In this document: positions 14,001 through 28,100 of the stretch, piece by piece | Layout of the letters: every line of letters begins with the position of its first letter | How positions within the stretch are numbered: the stretch's first letter is position 1 | Source of the DNA: Albula goreensis | Lineage: Eukaryota; Chordata; Actinopteri; Albuliformes; Albulidae | Direction of reading: 5' to 3' | Length of the DNA: 64,000 nt | NCBI GenBank assembly: GCA_022829145.1 | Contig: CM040745.1 | Span: 31,402,406-31,466,405 of the forward strand | Made by a program: the position numbers and the translations under genes | Notes under the pieces: model-generated | Seen by the model: only the letters and a program-made list of their open reading frames with translations | Databases searched by the model: none | What the model was told of the DNA's origin: nothing

Positions 14001-14499
14001 TTGATAGTAGTATTTTGGGAATGCAATTGTGGTATACTTGTGAAAGAAGTGGGGTTTCATAGGAATAAACACAATATGCTATCCTGAATGTCATTTCCCA
14101 TTCACTTTCATTTGCTCCTTTGCTGCTGCACCCCGGTCAGAAGTAGAACAGAATTCCCTCCTGCTTCATCCTACCGCAGCAAAGGCAGATGTACGTACAC
14201 ATAAAAATGTTATGTGCAAGGGCCTGCTCGGTGGAAGCTTTGGCTAATATCCATGCCTTTTATTATTGTGTTGACAGTCACAAAGCTGCAAACTTAGAGC
14301 TGTGCCATGGTGAGATTGCTGTCATTCCCTCATCAATTAATACGCTTCCACGGAGTCCAGAATGTCCCTGAGCATGCACATCGCAGCCACCGCAGCCTCT
14401 TTTGGGAATTGACCTGACCAAACTAAGATTTCTTTTGATGAATGCGATAGAGACAGGAGCAAGCACTGGTAAAAAAAAATCAATTTTTAAAAAAGTTTT
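11061..14499. other. Intergenic DNA, no gene recognised
   Basis: AT-rich. Open frames at 11695-12072 and 12205-12635 plus have no recognisable domain. A good CTCF-like motif lies at 11723-11737. Nothing else is supported. Confidence 0.65.
11723..11737 (+). promoter_or_regulatory. CTCF-like motif (best match)
   Basis: acactagagggcgcc differs from the CTCF core CCASYAGRKGGCRS at one of the leading positions. The same string also occurs in some fish SINEs, so it may be repeat-derived. Confidence 0.35.
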
Positions 14500-15732
14500 T
14501 TAAAAAGTTTTATTCAAGTTTTTTTTTTCACATGCTTTTATGGTGCTTTATTTTATCTGTGCTGACAAATACCACCCAGATCAGTCAACAGGATGAATTC
14601 AAAGGGATGGCAACTGTCAACAAATAAAAATGAGTTGCTGTTTAGCTAACTTGCCACATCCTGCCCTCACCACAAAAAATGCACAAAAGATGGTAAAGAT
14701 AGTGGGTCACTGAAAAAGGGATGACAATGTTCAGAAAAAAAAATGAATAACAAGTGTTCTCTAACAAGACTCCGCTGACTGCTGGTTTTGATTTTTGATT
14801 TAACTAAGGAGTACAGATGCAAAATAAGGGTGTCTCAGAACAAGAGAAGGCTTAAAATAAGGCTACATCAATTGAAGTAATTATCGATCAATAAGGGATT
14901 AAATTCTTTAAATTGTTGTATTGTGATGCCACATTCATTACAGATGTGTCCTTCTTTAAATCAGCAAACAATTCAATACAGTGTCACACTTACTTCAGCT
15001 GCCACTCTCTCAGTCCTCTACTTACTGTTCCTAGTGCCATCTAATACATCACTGGTATAATTTCATTTGCATCAATATTATGACAAGTGATCATTACATA
15101 TAATTTAAAAAATCTTACATATAAATCCAATGTAGAAAAATGAATAATGCTCCACAATCTGCACATTTCTGCCATGATTGCACCCCAGTGTAGCACAGAG
15201 AGGTTGTTTGCGAAAAACACACCCTCCAAAGTAACCACACATCTCATTAAGGTCAAAAAAATCACAATAGAACTGTGACTTGAATAAAGACTTGGTTTTG
15301 GCAGGCAGTATCTTATCCACCTTCCTGAATCAGAACTTAGGTACACGAGCAATGCACCGTTCTACCCTTCATTTTAAGACAAATCCCCCAAAATGCATGC
15401 AAGGTGATTAGCTATTTTCAGAATATTGGCACTTATGGGAACAATGACAAACTGTAACAGTCTAAAGCTAGCAAATCAATTTGAATTAGGGCTACCACCT
15501 ATAACATCAGGTGGCCAAGGTCTGCAAAAAAAAATCCTCCAAATTATAAAGTTGAAATAATGTGTGAATTTCTGGTCTTCCTCAATTAAAAAAAAATCTT
15601 GTGATTCAATTATAAACCGTCTCACTACTGGTGGGGTTTTGAGATTTGTATGCTTTGCGTTTGTGGGAGTTGGGTCAGAGTACAGTGTGTTGAGTTGAGA
15701 AACAGGAGCCATGGTGTTCGCCCCCCAGAACT
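14500..15732 (-). other. pth2r: Presumed pth2r 3' UTR with candidate poly(A) signals
   Basis: The sequence after the stop codon has no recognisable coding content. On the minus strand, AATAAA hexamers occur at 14547-14552 and 14509-14514, followed by A/T-rich sequence; I saw no clearly better signal closer to the stop. The UTR end is inferred and could lie elsewhere. Confidence 0.35.
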
Positions 15733-16116
15733 CTACAGCGCCTCCTCATCATCTTCACCCACGCTGTTACTGAGTTTTGGCAGGGACTCTTTCAGCAAGA
15801 TGTCCTCCACCTGCTTGGCGCTCTCGTCCCGCTCCTCGGGTATGGAGCGCGGCAGGCTGTCGGCGTCTGAGTTGGCGATGACGTAGCCGGGCAGGGTGGC
15901 ATGGGCACCCACAGCATGACCGCCGCTGCTGCGGTACACCCGGCTGGAGAAGAGCGCGGTGGAGCGTGACGCCCCGGCCAGCTGTGATTGGCTGCTGGTG
16001 CTGTGGTTGAGGTTGGTGAGCACGGAGCCGTAGCGGTAGCTGCAGCACACCGTCGGGCCCTTCCAGTCAAAGGCCAGGTTCCACCGCGTCCATGTCCTCT
16101 TGATCTCTGTCTGAAC
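15733..16116 (-). CDS. pth2r: pth2r exon 13: cytoplasmic tail and stop
   Basis: 384 nt including the stop, residues 415-541. It starts [19 protein letters not shown] (helix 8 and the basic juxtamembrane region). Next comes [19 protein letters not shown], a Ser/Thr cluster likely to be phosphorylated, then LPGYV, and an acidic end (GEDDEEAL). The GSVLT...HSTSSQSQ block is what separates PTH2R from PTH1R. This exon is clearly GC-richer than the surrounding DNA. Confidence 0.97.
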   Translation of the reverse strand, partial: VQTEIKRTWTRWNLAFDWKGPTVCCSYRYGSVLTNLNHSTSSQSQLAGASRSTALFSSRVYRSSGGHAVGAHATLPGYVIANSDADSLPRSIPEERDESAKQVEDILLKESLPKLSNSVGEDDEEAL

Positions 16117-19100
16117 CTGAGGAGAGATCCAAACCAGCGCTGCACAATGAATGATAACAATCTACACGATCACAATTTTAATGAAACCCTCATTAATACG
16201 GCATGTGACTTACTGAGTACTTTCGTATCAGTAAATTATGTTGAACACATGCATGCTGTATCGTCCCTTGATTGCTAACAATCTGAAAGACTTCCTGTTC
16301 ATCCAGTTTTTAATCAAGTGATGTCCGAGAAGCGCTGCTTTATGGGATTTTCCAACATTACAAAATTCTGAGGAAAACCTCAAACTTCAAAAAATGACAC
16401 AGCAAAAATGCAGACATCAGCTTGTGTATCTAGCATATGTATTTCATGTAGTGTTCCATTTTGATATCATTATGTTTTCCTTTCCATCAACCTGACAGTA
16501 TCATAAGACACATCCATGTGTAGATTAATAAAAAAGTTTTTATGGAGATATTCTTTCTTTTTTCAAAATAATGTTCATTTTTATTTTAGAGTAATGTATT
16601 AATTGATTCATTTATTTTGCAGCACTGTCATTCAGGTGGAATGCTGTGAGACAATCTCCTTTCCCATGCTGAGAAAACTTCCAAATGTTGTGCTTTGGAG
16701 AGAAAAAAACCCAGCAATAACTGCATAAAGACATACCGCTCTTACCATGAAAAACACAATACTTAACTATGGCCTTATGTTATTTTTGCCATTAATTAGT
16801 CAGTGAGTACATATTTTCCTTGGCTACTCAATACTGAGCTAAAGGACTGTTGAACATGCAGTATCTTCATAAGGCACAAGATTAATCTAGCAGCCTAACT
16901 CTGTTTGATTGAACTGTATTATGCTCTTGAAGAGCCTAAATGCCTTTGATCAAATATAGCCCCAGGATGTTTGTCAAATCACATAAAGAGTCTGAAACTT
17001 TCAGAATTGGGGAACAGCAGTGGTACACTAACCTCTCCATTGCAGTAGCAGTAGATGATGGATACGAAGAAGCCCTGAAGAGGACAGAACAGCACAATAG
17101 AAAGCAGAATTTGAGAGCACAATTTCATGTAATCATGCATTTGAAAATGCTCATTCATGCAGACTTTTAGTAGATTCATTAGTGTTTTTGAGTTCCTGAA
17201 ATGCTATTTGCAAGCATGATTCCAGGAAAGACCTTGGCTATCTGAAAACAACAGGCTTCTCTTTTCCTCTCATCCTTGTAACTTGGCCTTGAATGGTACA
17301 TACATCTCCTCTTAAAAACACTTGAGAGGTTATGCATCTTGCATATTACAGTTTCAATTTGTCTTATTACAATAGTTAGTTAGGGAGCACAGAGAATCTG
17401 GGCCAATAAAACCCCCCATTGTACTTCATTTCAGTCCTCCACCAATGAGAGGATTCTTTTTGAAACCACATGTCAACTAATAACTCACAAGATTGTCAAT
17501 ATGACATCACATTTCTGCTGATATATTTAACGCAGCATTGTTTTATATACTGGCCTGTGCATAAGGATGGGGTGCAGGTATATAACTTTCCCATACTGCT
17601 TTCATATGAACTGAGAAAATCATGCTCAGAGGATTCTTTCAGAGAGAAGATTCTCAGGCAGCAGTTCTAACAGGTAAAAAAGGCCAGCAAATGATCTGAA
17701 CCTCCATGCAAAACTGTATTATGAAGAGTAGCAGTACTGCACTGTACTAGACCTCAAGCTGCACATGCTCAATGGCTCTCCTTAAAATGGATAAGAATAT
17801 TGTGTGCAAATGATTCTCCTACTATGTGCAAAAATAGAATTCCACAAAGCTGTTTTGTGAAATAGCAATAGGATGTTTTCGCTGTGGGATGTTGGACACC
17901 TGTTTTTGAATTTGGCAACAAAGAGAAAGGGTATGGGTCTGTAGGTACTTTTTTCTGCTTCTGCTGACAAAAGGCTAATCAGATGCCATTATGTTTGGTA
18001 ATATCTTTCTGTTCTCCTTTGTTGTCTCTTTATGGTTTTTTATGGATTTTTGAGTGATTCATTTTCTTGGAATTGGAAATATACAGTACCTCCTCTTGCC
18101 TGTAAATAGCAAAACATTTTTTTAAATTTTATTTGCACTGAGACACAAATATTAATTTGTCAGGTATAGAAATGGTCAATGCAGCAATCAGTATAGCTAG
18201 TACTTCACATGCGACGGACTTCACATACAGACTCACACAGCTTTAATTATGCTGAGATGCTGCCATAAGCGCAAGCCAATTTAAAATCACAGGTAAAATG
18301 AGTGCACAGAACGAGCAAACGATTTCCATCAGCTTTGTTCTTCAGGTCTATAGAGGTACCAGAGCAGCATTTGGCAATGCTCGCTGTAGTGGCTTGCAAA
18401 TTGCTTTGGACCAAAGCTCCAGCCAACTGAAACACATTCCACGGAACACACCTGAAAGGAGTTGAAGAACAGCTCGCAGTACATCCTGACTTCCCAGCCC
18501 GTGCCCTTGAAGGTGTGCGGCATTCCCACAAACACGATATAGTGTACCCCAAACACCAGGACCAGAACCAGCGTGGACTTGGCCAATTTCCTGGACAAGG
18601 TGGGAAAAAACAAAGCTGGACTTATATTGGGGACCAGAGCAGATGTCGATACTCACATTAAAATAGACTATGTGTGTGACCTCTCTACATAATTGCTTCC
18701 AGCTTCAAAAACTCAGATTCTGTCAATGAAACAGTAACACCTACTTATGTAATCCTACATATCCAACAACTGTATATCTAACATACCAGACAAAAATTAA
18801 CTAAACAACTTTTTGTTGACGTTCTATTTCTATGAAATTTCTATGAAATAATAACAGATAAAATAGTTCCAGCAAAATGATGATGAATCTAGCTTAATAG
18901 AAATGAAAATTAATCTAGCTTACATATTTGCATAGCCTTGCATAGCCAAGTAGATAGCCATGGATAGCAGAGCTAAGAATATGCATAGAAAGATGTTTTT
19001 CCCCCGCACAGTGTGACCCTATCCTCAGCAGGGGTGGTTATGAAGGATTGTTCATATTTAAAGACAAAGCAGATCTCTCAGATTAAGGGAGCTATCATTT

Positions 19101-22100
19101 TCCATGACTAATATCTTCTGGTAAAACACAGTATTTAGCTGTGTGCTTTCCTGCAATAATTCCTTACCTGTACTGCTTCCTGGTGTCGTATCTCCCTGCA
19201 TTCGTTTCACGGATTTTCGTTGCCAGCACTCGCACAATATTTACAAACAAGATGAAGTTAAGCTGAAATTGATAAAAAAAGACATGTATATATAGTGATA
19301 TGTAAAGTATATATTCACAGAAAATAAGACTGTCAGGAAGGAGCTCTGAGTAAAACTCCACATACTGAATCATTCTTAAACGACATCTTTACTTTCTCAT
19401 AAGTGGGGCTGAACATAGACGTTCTAATGTGGCAAGGCCATGCTTTGGAGTCAAAAACATTCAGATGTAGTACTTAATTGACAGGTTCAACTGAAAATGG
19501 CACTTTTAGTCATGTAATTTTCAGACCATGTTGTGATTTTCTATTACAAAACATAAAGACTAAAAAGTCTACATTAAATTGAGCACTAAAAGCCATTTGA
19601 TTTTACTTAACCGTTTTTGTGTTCTTGACACTCATTACAATGTACTTAGGAAGTATAAAAATAGCTCTCCCATGGCCTGTTTGTGTCTTTCCAGCAGTGT
19701 CAGTGCCATTCTAAACCATCCTTTTACTGTTAATGCTGTTAAAGTTGAACAATTTTTGGAAAGCATTTGACAATGAAGGAAAAATAAGGAAATATTGCAG
19801 CATCAATAAAAAAGGTATTGCAAATGTAGGTGTAGTTTGCACGTTTCTCTGCGGTGGTACCCCCAGGAATCGAAACAGTTGGGTTCTTCAGTTCCTGACA
19901 AAATTTCAAATCTGGCTACTTCAATATGTCTATTCAATATATACCCTACCTTTCCACATTAGTGAATAAATGATGCATTATGGGGCAAAAGATATACAGG
20001 CATCATGCAGGTAGGTGTCACACATTGATAATTTAGTTTGTGTTTCTTCATTAAGTTCCTTGAGACTCAATAAAAGTGCAATAATAATAATAATAGTACA
20101 GCATTGTATTGTAGACTATTCATACTTTTAGGAAAATGTCCCAGAGTACCTCAGTTAAATTTAAACACCCTCTTGAAAGGCTGAGAGTGAAAATGAGTCT
20201 TTAGCCCACTTTCACAAGCACTAACAGAAGGGTAATGGGAAGTGCTTCCAAGGCCATTGAGCAGAGATCTTGATCCCACAGTATAGAGTGTTAATGCTAC
20301 AACCATTCAGATCAGAATAATCACCGCAGATCTGCACAAGTACACTGAATAAGAGTTATTCAAATGCACATTTCCCTCAGCGCTACATTTGCTATAGATG
20401 AATATGGCAAATTGTGTGTCGATCGTGGCCCGACAGGATAAGGCTATACTGCTGAAAGACCCTCTTCTTTCTGAGGCACATGGGAGCCGAGCTGAGAGAG
20501 GCACTAAAGGATCCCTGTGGTGATAGTGAGGGCCGGGGGAAGGGAGGTTCAACTTGTACTCTATGATCGTTGACCATAAGCACATCGTGTGTTCTTATCT
20601 CTGAAATACAGCAGGGTAAAACTGCTCTACTGACAGCCTGAGTCATGGACTGCTAAGAGCCTCAAAAGTATAGTGAGGGCTACAGAACTTTTCCAGTTTA
20701 CCAAGCTATAAACATGGACAGTTATCAACCCATAGTTTACAGAGTCACCATTACATGTGGTAACGAAGTCATCCAATTTTATTTTAATCATACTAAATAT
20801 ATTACTTCCACCCCTCCAAGCAACGTGATAAATGCTAGCTCACTAACCAGGCTCAGTTCACAGGCTGACAGTACAGCACAATGGTTAGGGAAATTGGCCA
20901 GTAACTCAGAAGCTGAAGGTTGAATTCCCATTTGGAGACATTGTACCATTGAGCAGGATACTTACCCTGAATTGCAAATGTCGAATATTTAGGAGCATAA
21001 ATGGGATTTAGGTCCATAAAATATGTCACATAAGTTGCTTCAGATGGCAGCAACTGCAATGTTGTTCGTTTCACTACAGTTTATGCACAAATTAGCAATT
21101 AAAATGAGCATCAAGCAGCAATGACCTGTGTCACAAGTTTACTATCCATTATTCAACCTGCAGGTGTGACAATCTTAGTTTTAACTCCATTAAATACATG
21201 TCAAAGCACTGTTTTTAATGCATTTTGAATTTCTAGGTTGTTAGCTAGGCTAGATAACGAAAGAACGTAGATCATGGCTATTGATAAAGTGTGTTTCAAT
21301 AAGTAGTTTTCTAGTTACATTAAGAAAGTCCTTGAAATCACTCAAATCCAGTATGTACAAAGTTCATTTTCGGCATGAATAACGATCTTCTGTTGTTCCT
21401 TCCATGTCTTTGCAGTACACTATGTAGTACAAAAATTAAATCTCAGTACACTGTGTAGTAAAAAAATAAAGCTTTTGTTAAATGCAAAAAACTTGTTTGG
21501 GTTGCAGTTTTTTTTTACCCCTGAAAGGGTTTTTTTGTACAAAACAATTTATGTAAGAGTTGCATATTACTGTGTGAGAGTGAAGTTTTTAGTGATGGTA
21601 TCATGTATCATACCCTTGAAATACCACCACACTGTTGCAATCCTAAATACAGAGCTGCACCTCATGGCTGGTGTTTGACACCGACCTCACCAGCATTGAT
21701 TGTGTTTGGCATCCCTGCAGGCCAGCTCATAATTGGGTATGGCGTTTCTCAGGGATGCTGGGCAAACGCCCAAAGGCAAAAAAATAAAATAAAGTAAATA
21801 CTGGATACCAGGATCTCTGTGAGACATCACCATGCCAGCCACACTCTCAGTTTTTGCTGTTGAAACTGATTTCAGACAATACTGGGATAGAGGCTATGGA
21901 AAACATGTGTTAATGTTTGTGGCATCAGCTGCCTGCAAGTTTATTGTTGCCTTTGGATTTCTGGCTGGCCGGAGCAGTTATTTCATGTGCTAACCCCTAC
22001 CCCTGAGCTGTCCTTCCATTCTCTAACTTAGCAGAAATAGAAACCGTGGATGATAATATGCATGTGCTTTGCTAATGTTGCAGTTCCTGAAGACTTTTAA

Positions 22101-25100
22101 AAAGTCCACTGTTGTACAATATTTTTCACTGTATCTCTGCCACTACCGTGCATTTGTTTGAAAACTTTCCAAATTGAGACACTCTTGCATGCTTACGAAC
22201 AGGATATGGGAAATGTACCATCCCGCAAATGAGTTCTGTCAAGCCTGGTCTATACAGTATATAGTTTGCCGATGCAGAACTGTCCAGAGAGATAGCCAGG
22301 AGAATGCTATCCTTTCATTATGGGTGGGGAAAGGGAATGAGTACATCTTTTCACTGACCAGTCAAAACATCAAAATCAAATAGAGTGAACAGGTATAGAC
22401 GAGTTCTTCACCCACATTTGGATGGAATATCCAGCACAGAATTCACAAGGTGACAAGTTTCATTTGATTAAATTGATAGCTAGCTAAGTAATGCTGCTGG
22501 CTAATACATTATGTTTCATAGCCCCTGGATAGATATGAGGCACAAAATGGCAGCTGTGTTTCCATTTATTACAGGAGGGTTATACTGGCTATAAATAGCT
22601 GCTTCTAAGTTGTCTCGCTTACATTTCATCATGATTTGTCTGAGGCAATACAGTTAACTGACCATTAGCAAAGAAAACCCCTGAAGTTGTGTGGCGGCTG
22701 TGACAAAATGGAAACACTCAGGGTCTTTGTTATGAAGCTGACAGGAGAGGCTATTAAAAAGGTGACTTTCACACTCTGTGTCTGCTGTATTTAAACCAGC
22801 CTTAAGCTTGCTCAGGCAGACTGAGAAACATCTCGGAACTGAGGAGTGCTTTTGAGGGGAAGACACTGAGATGCCATTGTCTCTGGAGAGGATTAAATAA
22901 ACCTGACAGGTCAGCTCAAACTTATCCCAAGGGTTAATGAGCGGTGAGATGAGGAATGGGGACTGAGGTCCTATCTAATGGCCTGTGCAACCCCTGAAAT
23001 AATTACACATGGTAATTACGACGGGGATGAAAACATTAAAACACTCAAGGGGCTCTGGCCAAGCTCAGAGATACAGTGGGGAAATGCTTTTGTGATCTCA
23101 TTTAAATGTAAAATATGCCTGCATTAAACAGAACATGTGCAGATAAGCTCCAGATTGATAAGTTGGAATGAGCCCAAAAGCAAATTGAAGCAGTGTTAGT
23201 GATCTGTTTTATTATTGTGAAAAGAGCACACTATGGTAAATAGCATGACTGCACACTCTGATTTTTGCATTGCATAAGTGAGATTTCAGTGTTAACACCC
23301 CCTGGTGCTTTAGCACCATTACAGAGCTAAACCCTGTGTAATGACTGAATGCTCTAAAAGGGGAAAATAACCATGGCTGTCAATACATACACTGTACAAA
23401 TTAACACACTGTTTTGACATTATTATTCCAGTCACTGCCTGCTGTCTAATCAATTAAATGAATCATACCTCAGGAAAACAACAAAGGAAAGCTTCCCAGA
23501 AGATTAGGTCTGGCTACAGTAACTTTATTCTGGGCATTGCTTGGAATGGTTTGCTTTTAACACACCCACTGTTCAATCTGTCAGTGAACACTTCTGCAAG
23601 ACAAATGTAATGTAAGATACAGTGCACTGAAATTATGGACCATGTTGCCATAGATAACACTACTGTAAGGGTACAGTTAAAACAAATGAAAAATATTGTA
23701 TTTTTAATTTCACTCCCTGACACAAAATGTTTCAGAAGAACACATGTACCATCATGTTCTAAAATTGTTTATTCTTAATTATTTTTTGCTTTTATTTGTC
23801 TTTATAACCATTAATTACATTACATAACATTTAATTTTTTTTTTTTTATTTATTAAATTTATTATTTATTTATTTTTACAGATTGATATTGTGTTTGCAT
23901 TACTTACCCCAATGGCTGTTAAAATGGGAACTTGGTATATCCATTTTATGTTGCCTGCACTTAACTCCCAGCATCTGCAGTCAAAACGTGACAGAAACAT
24001 TTACTGCAGGACAACTGGTCCAACACTAGACTTCACTAGTCATAACTGGAGTCTGAGAAGTTTAATTAACTTTTTTTAAAATTATTATTTCTTCAAACCC
24101 ATAACACCTCATAATACAGCCTTGTTCTGACACAGAAGAGGGTCAGAAGAGTGTAGCTCAGCAAATCAGGCATCAACCCATGATTATGACTGTTTTGATA
24201 CTAAATATAGGCGGTTTAACAAATATGATGTCTCTCATTTAGTGGCATAAATTGTGGCATACAGGAAAAAATACAGAAACCTGCAATGTCACTCCATTTA
24301 GCACAAAATTGAGCAAAAATTACCTCATGCATTTAGAAAAAGTGGATATTGTAAAAAAAAAAAAAGCATTATAAATTATATAAATGATATGTATTATTTG
24401 GTTTAAAAAGTCCATTATGTCTTTGATTGCTTGTCACCAATGGATTCTGCTTTGGCAAATGGTGGTATTTGTGGAGTTAACAAGACTATGTGACCGCAAT
24501 TTATTTTTCTTTTCTGCCTGCTTGATGGTTTGCACTTCATTATTCAGGGTGTGCTTTCATTTTTTTTTCCTTCTCAGGTGTCTCACCTGGCATCTGCTAG
24601 TTGCGCCCTGACAACCGCCCAAGCAGCCACAAACAGGGCCGGAACACCTGCAATGAGAAAAAACACCTCACAAAAAGCATTTTCAAACAGATGAAAAGCT
24701 TAAATCTAGAAAGGTACTTTTATCGCAAACTGAAATTAAAATGCGTCTTTTCTGTATGAGTTTAGTCATCCTTCTCATCTCTTCAGCCTTTCCTTGTGCT
24801 TTTGTTGTGATTTGAAGGCAGCAAGGACACATCCATGGTTGTGAATATAATAGATATTTTTTCAACAGCAACATGTGAAAAAAGGTTTCGTAATTGCTAA
24901 AAGGATTCGAGGATGCCCGGAGAACTCTCAAGGCTTCTCATGTTGCTTTCATGCAAATCGTCAACAGTTTCATCCTAATATAAATGCTTCTGCTAGAATT
25001 TTCAAACCAGTCCTCCAGCTTGCTTCCCATCCGCACACATCTGTCACGGTTATTTCTCTGAGACAGCCTGCGTGCTGACTTTGACTGTCATTAGACCTTT

Positions 25101-28100
25101 ATGGAAGACTATACTTGCATTGGCTTATTATTAACTTTGGTGTTTACTGGAGTAAATGTGTTTACTGTTCACAGTGTTAGTCAGAGGTGTTCAAAATTCA
25201 CAAGTACCCAACAGGCCCGTAATATCTGAATTATTTATCCAGGCTGTGGAGGTGTATCAACATAGCAAAGTTACTTCGTGAATTTTAGCTTGATTCCAGT
25301 TAGCTAGCAAGGGATTTCCTTTCTTCTTCAAGTACTAACCTAGGCTAAGTGGTAACTTGTTGATAAGAATGAAATGTGCATGGTAGTTCTGGCATTATGA
25401 CTGCACCTTGCCCAGCTGGAAAGTATTATCAATGATCCTCATTGACTTTACACTCAGTCTAATGGCAAGGACAAATTATGCTCCACAGCTGTAGGGGGAA
25501 TATAAACCTATATGAACAGTGAGCTATGTTCCCTCTGAACGTGTTCAGCACTTTGCTTCAGAATCTGCATTTCAAAAGATATCTCACCTCCCACTGCTGT
25601 GCCCCACAGCACATCAAAGAAGGAGAGTAATAAATAAATTAATAAATAAATAAAACTTCAAACACACACTCTTCAAGAGCGCATGAAAAGTAAATACGTC
25701 GTCTCAGACATTATCACATGGAGGGGCTTACAGAGACACGGAGAGCTGGAGGCAGAGAGGGATCTGAATTGATGACTTTGCAAAGAAAAATCACACTCCG
25801 AGCCACAGCTCTTTCACCCAAGTGCCTGTGCAAATTTTTCCATTGTCTCTTCTCCTATCTACAAACAAGGGGGAAGAAAAAATAATGGAAAGGCCACATT
25901 TAAAACGACTCATATTTTTAACAAAATCAAAATTAAAAAAGATTTACATACATTTCATATTAACGTCAGTGCTAGTTACCAATTTGTCCCTGCTAATCTA
26001 TGAGCTTCTGAAGAATCATGACGATAGATTCTGGAAAATATCTGGCAAATGAATAGTTGGTTCATCAGTCACAGAAATGGGTGAATTATGCATTATGTCC
26101 AACAGAACCTCTCTGCTCCTCTGCTGAAAAAAACATCCTTCCGGTTGGCACGGCACTGCAGCGACACTGACACATTTCAACATGGTTTGGTTATCTGTCC
26201 GGTAAGTTTAAATCACAAATACAAAACCTGATCAAAAGGGCAGTGGAAATCATTGGCATGCTGCCCCCTGTTCTCTTCAGGAGGTCTGAGAAGAGACAGT
26301 GATAAAGCAGGCACTCAAAATCACTGCAGAGCCAAACCATGTTCTTCACAAAGAATATGAGACTATGCCATCTGGTAGAAGGTACAGGTTACCAAACTGT
26401 ACGTCCAACAGGTATGAATTCTCTCAGGTCCCTCTGTCAATTAAGTTACTGAATAGTGAAACCTAGATTATATACTCTGAGCTGTTTGAACCCCTGGTGC
26501 AAAGGATTCACAACAGATTCACAATGAGAATGGTGACATGTGTAATATTTTATGTGTGATATTTTAAGAATGCATGTGTGGATGTGTGTGAAGTGTGTAT
26601 GGTAGGGAATGGTTGTGTATATGTAGGAGATCAGCAACTCTTGAATGTCCAAGACAAATTTCTCCAAGAGACGATAAAGGCTTATCTTACCTTATCCTTC
26701 CACCTCTCACCTCACCTCATATTTTTGTATGTTTCTTTTTCATTATTTTATATTATATTAATAATATAAAAATCAACAAACAAATGAATAATAATTAAAG
26801 CACAGAGGCAGAGTAAATGAAAAGGTCATTAAATAATTTAACTAAATAGCATTTGAAAATGATTAAACAACATTTAAAAATTATTGTCATCTGCAAACAA
26901 ACCGTTCCCTGCTGGCTCGCTGCGGTCACCGTCGCAACACGGTGCTGGCCACACTGACGTATGAGCAGCATTTGATTACGGATAATTCCTGCATGTGGTG
27001 TGACAGCACCCCTCTCCTCTCATGCAATCAGTGTCCTTGAAGCAGGTATTGGGAATGAAAAACACCTTTGATTTCCTGTTCTCGTGGTTCACCTTTCCCT
27101 CATGCCCGGAAGCTTTGTGCCCCTTCCTAGTCTGCGTTTCCCTCATTACAGCCCTCTTGGTGGAACTAATTCTGTAGAGGCTTTCATTCGGTAAACACTT
27201 CAGATATGAATGTTAATGTGCGGTTTGTCCAGGTTGTCAAAACACTTCAAAATGAAAAGAGGAAGCTGCAGGTTTTCTACAGTCTTCTGCAGGACCTCTA
27301 CTCATTGGCGAGAGAAAAGCAGTGTAACAGCACGCTGCTTCAAAGCCCCTGGTGATTTAACAACACATGAACAAAGTTGTGACCCACTTCTTCATCTGGT
27401 TGAAATATCGCATGCATATACATTCTTTCTGCCTCTACTGATTTTGCGCTCATGTTTGCTGCGCTACTTTCCCCGCTAACTACATGCAAGAGAGGGTTGG
27501 ATAATTTGACGTCATTCAAGTAGGTTGTCCCTATCCACCAACAGGCCCTGAATGTGGTGGTATTGCAATATTATTTTGACATTTGCAGATTGCACAGTAG
27601 GCACATGTGTTTTAAAGGCTTCTTATCTGGGGACAGTTCTTAGAAATCTCACCTGTGATCTTACTTGCTAAATGAAGTTTGTGGTCTTTGTTAGGTCATA
27701 AGTTTTTTTTTTTTTTTGCATTTACGATCCAGACCATTCATTTCACATTGAGTTTGTCTGGACTCTGACAGTGACAACCATCTCCCACTGCAGAACCACA
27801 AACTGGAGCTGGAGTTATAGACTTACCCCACCCAATCAAGGTGAAGCCCCACAGGTACTTAGTATCGGAGAGGAAGGCCATGAAGATCAGGCTATGGAGA
27901 TAAAGGCCTTCCACTAGGATCCAGTAGTAGTTGGTTGCCAGGAAGTAAATAAAGAGCAGAACTGTGATCTTGCACCCAATCTATGAAAAAAATATGAAAC
28001 AGCAGTTAATGGAAAAGCATGTCAAACAAACCCAATTCCCAGCCCACTCTGCTCTGTGTTAGCAAATTTCTATAACTACTAAAGATTTATACCAGCTCAA

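Larger units (their letters stand above)
16117..19167 (-). other. pth2r: pth2r introns 10, 11 and 12
   Basis: Introns of 577, 1377 and 916 bp around exons 11 and 12. AT-rich, with no recognisable repeat or additional exon. Confidence 0.85.
19263..23907 (-). other. pth2r: pth2r intron 9 (4.6 kb)
   Basis: Non-coding. It holds a SINE-like element at about 20.86-21.08 kb and a CTCF-like motif with an adjacent short palindrome near 23.3 kb. A GC-richer stretch at 20.40-20.65 kb may be another repeat; I cannot name it. Confidence 0.8.
24648..27826 (-). other. pth2r: pth2r intron 7 (3.2 kb)
   Basis: Non-coding, with an AAAT-rich tract (25629-25654), a CTCF-like motif (26259-26275), a 15-base T run (27703-27717), and a short plus-strand frame at 27206-27355 of unclear meaning. 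Confidence 0.8.

Noticed and set aside
15767..16278. Alternative-frame and antisense open frames over pth2r exon 13
   Set aside because: They are shadows of the GC-rich terminal exon; only the frame continuing from exon 12 encodes the PTH2R tail.
18329..18656. Extra reading frames over pth2r exon 11
   Set aside because: They overlap the exon in the wrong frames; the TM6/TM7 motifs occur in one frame only.
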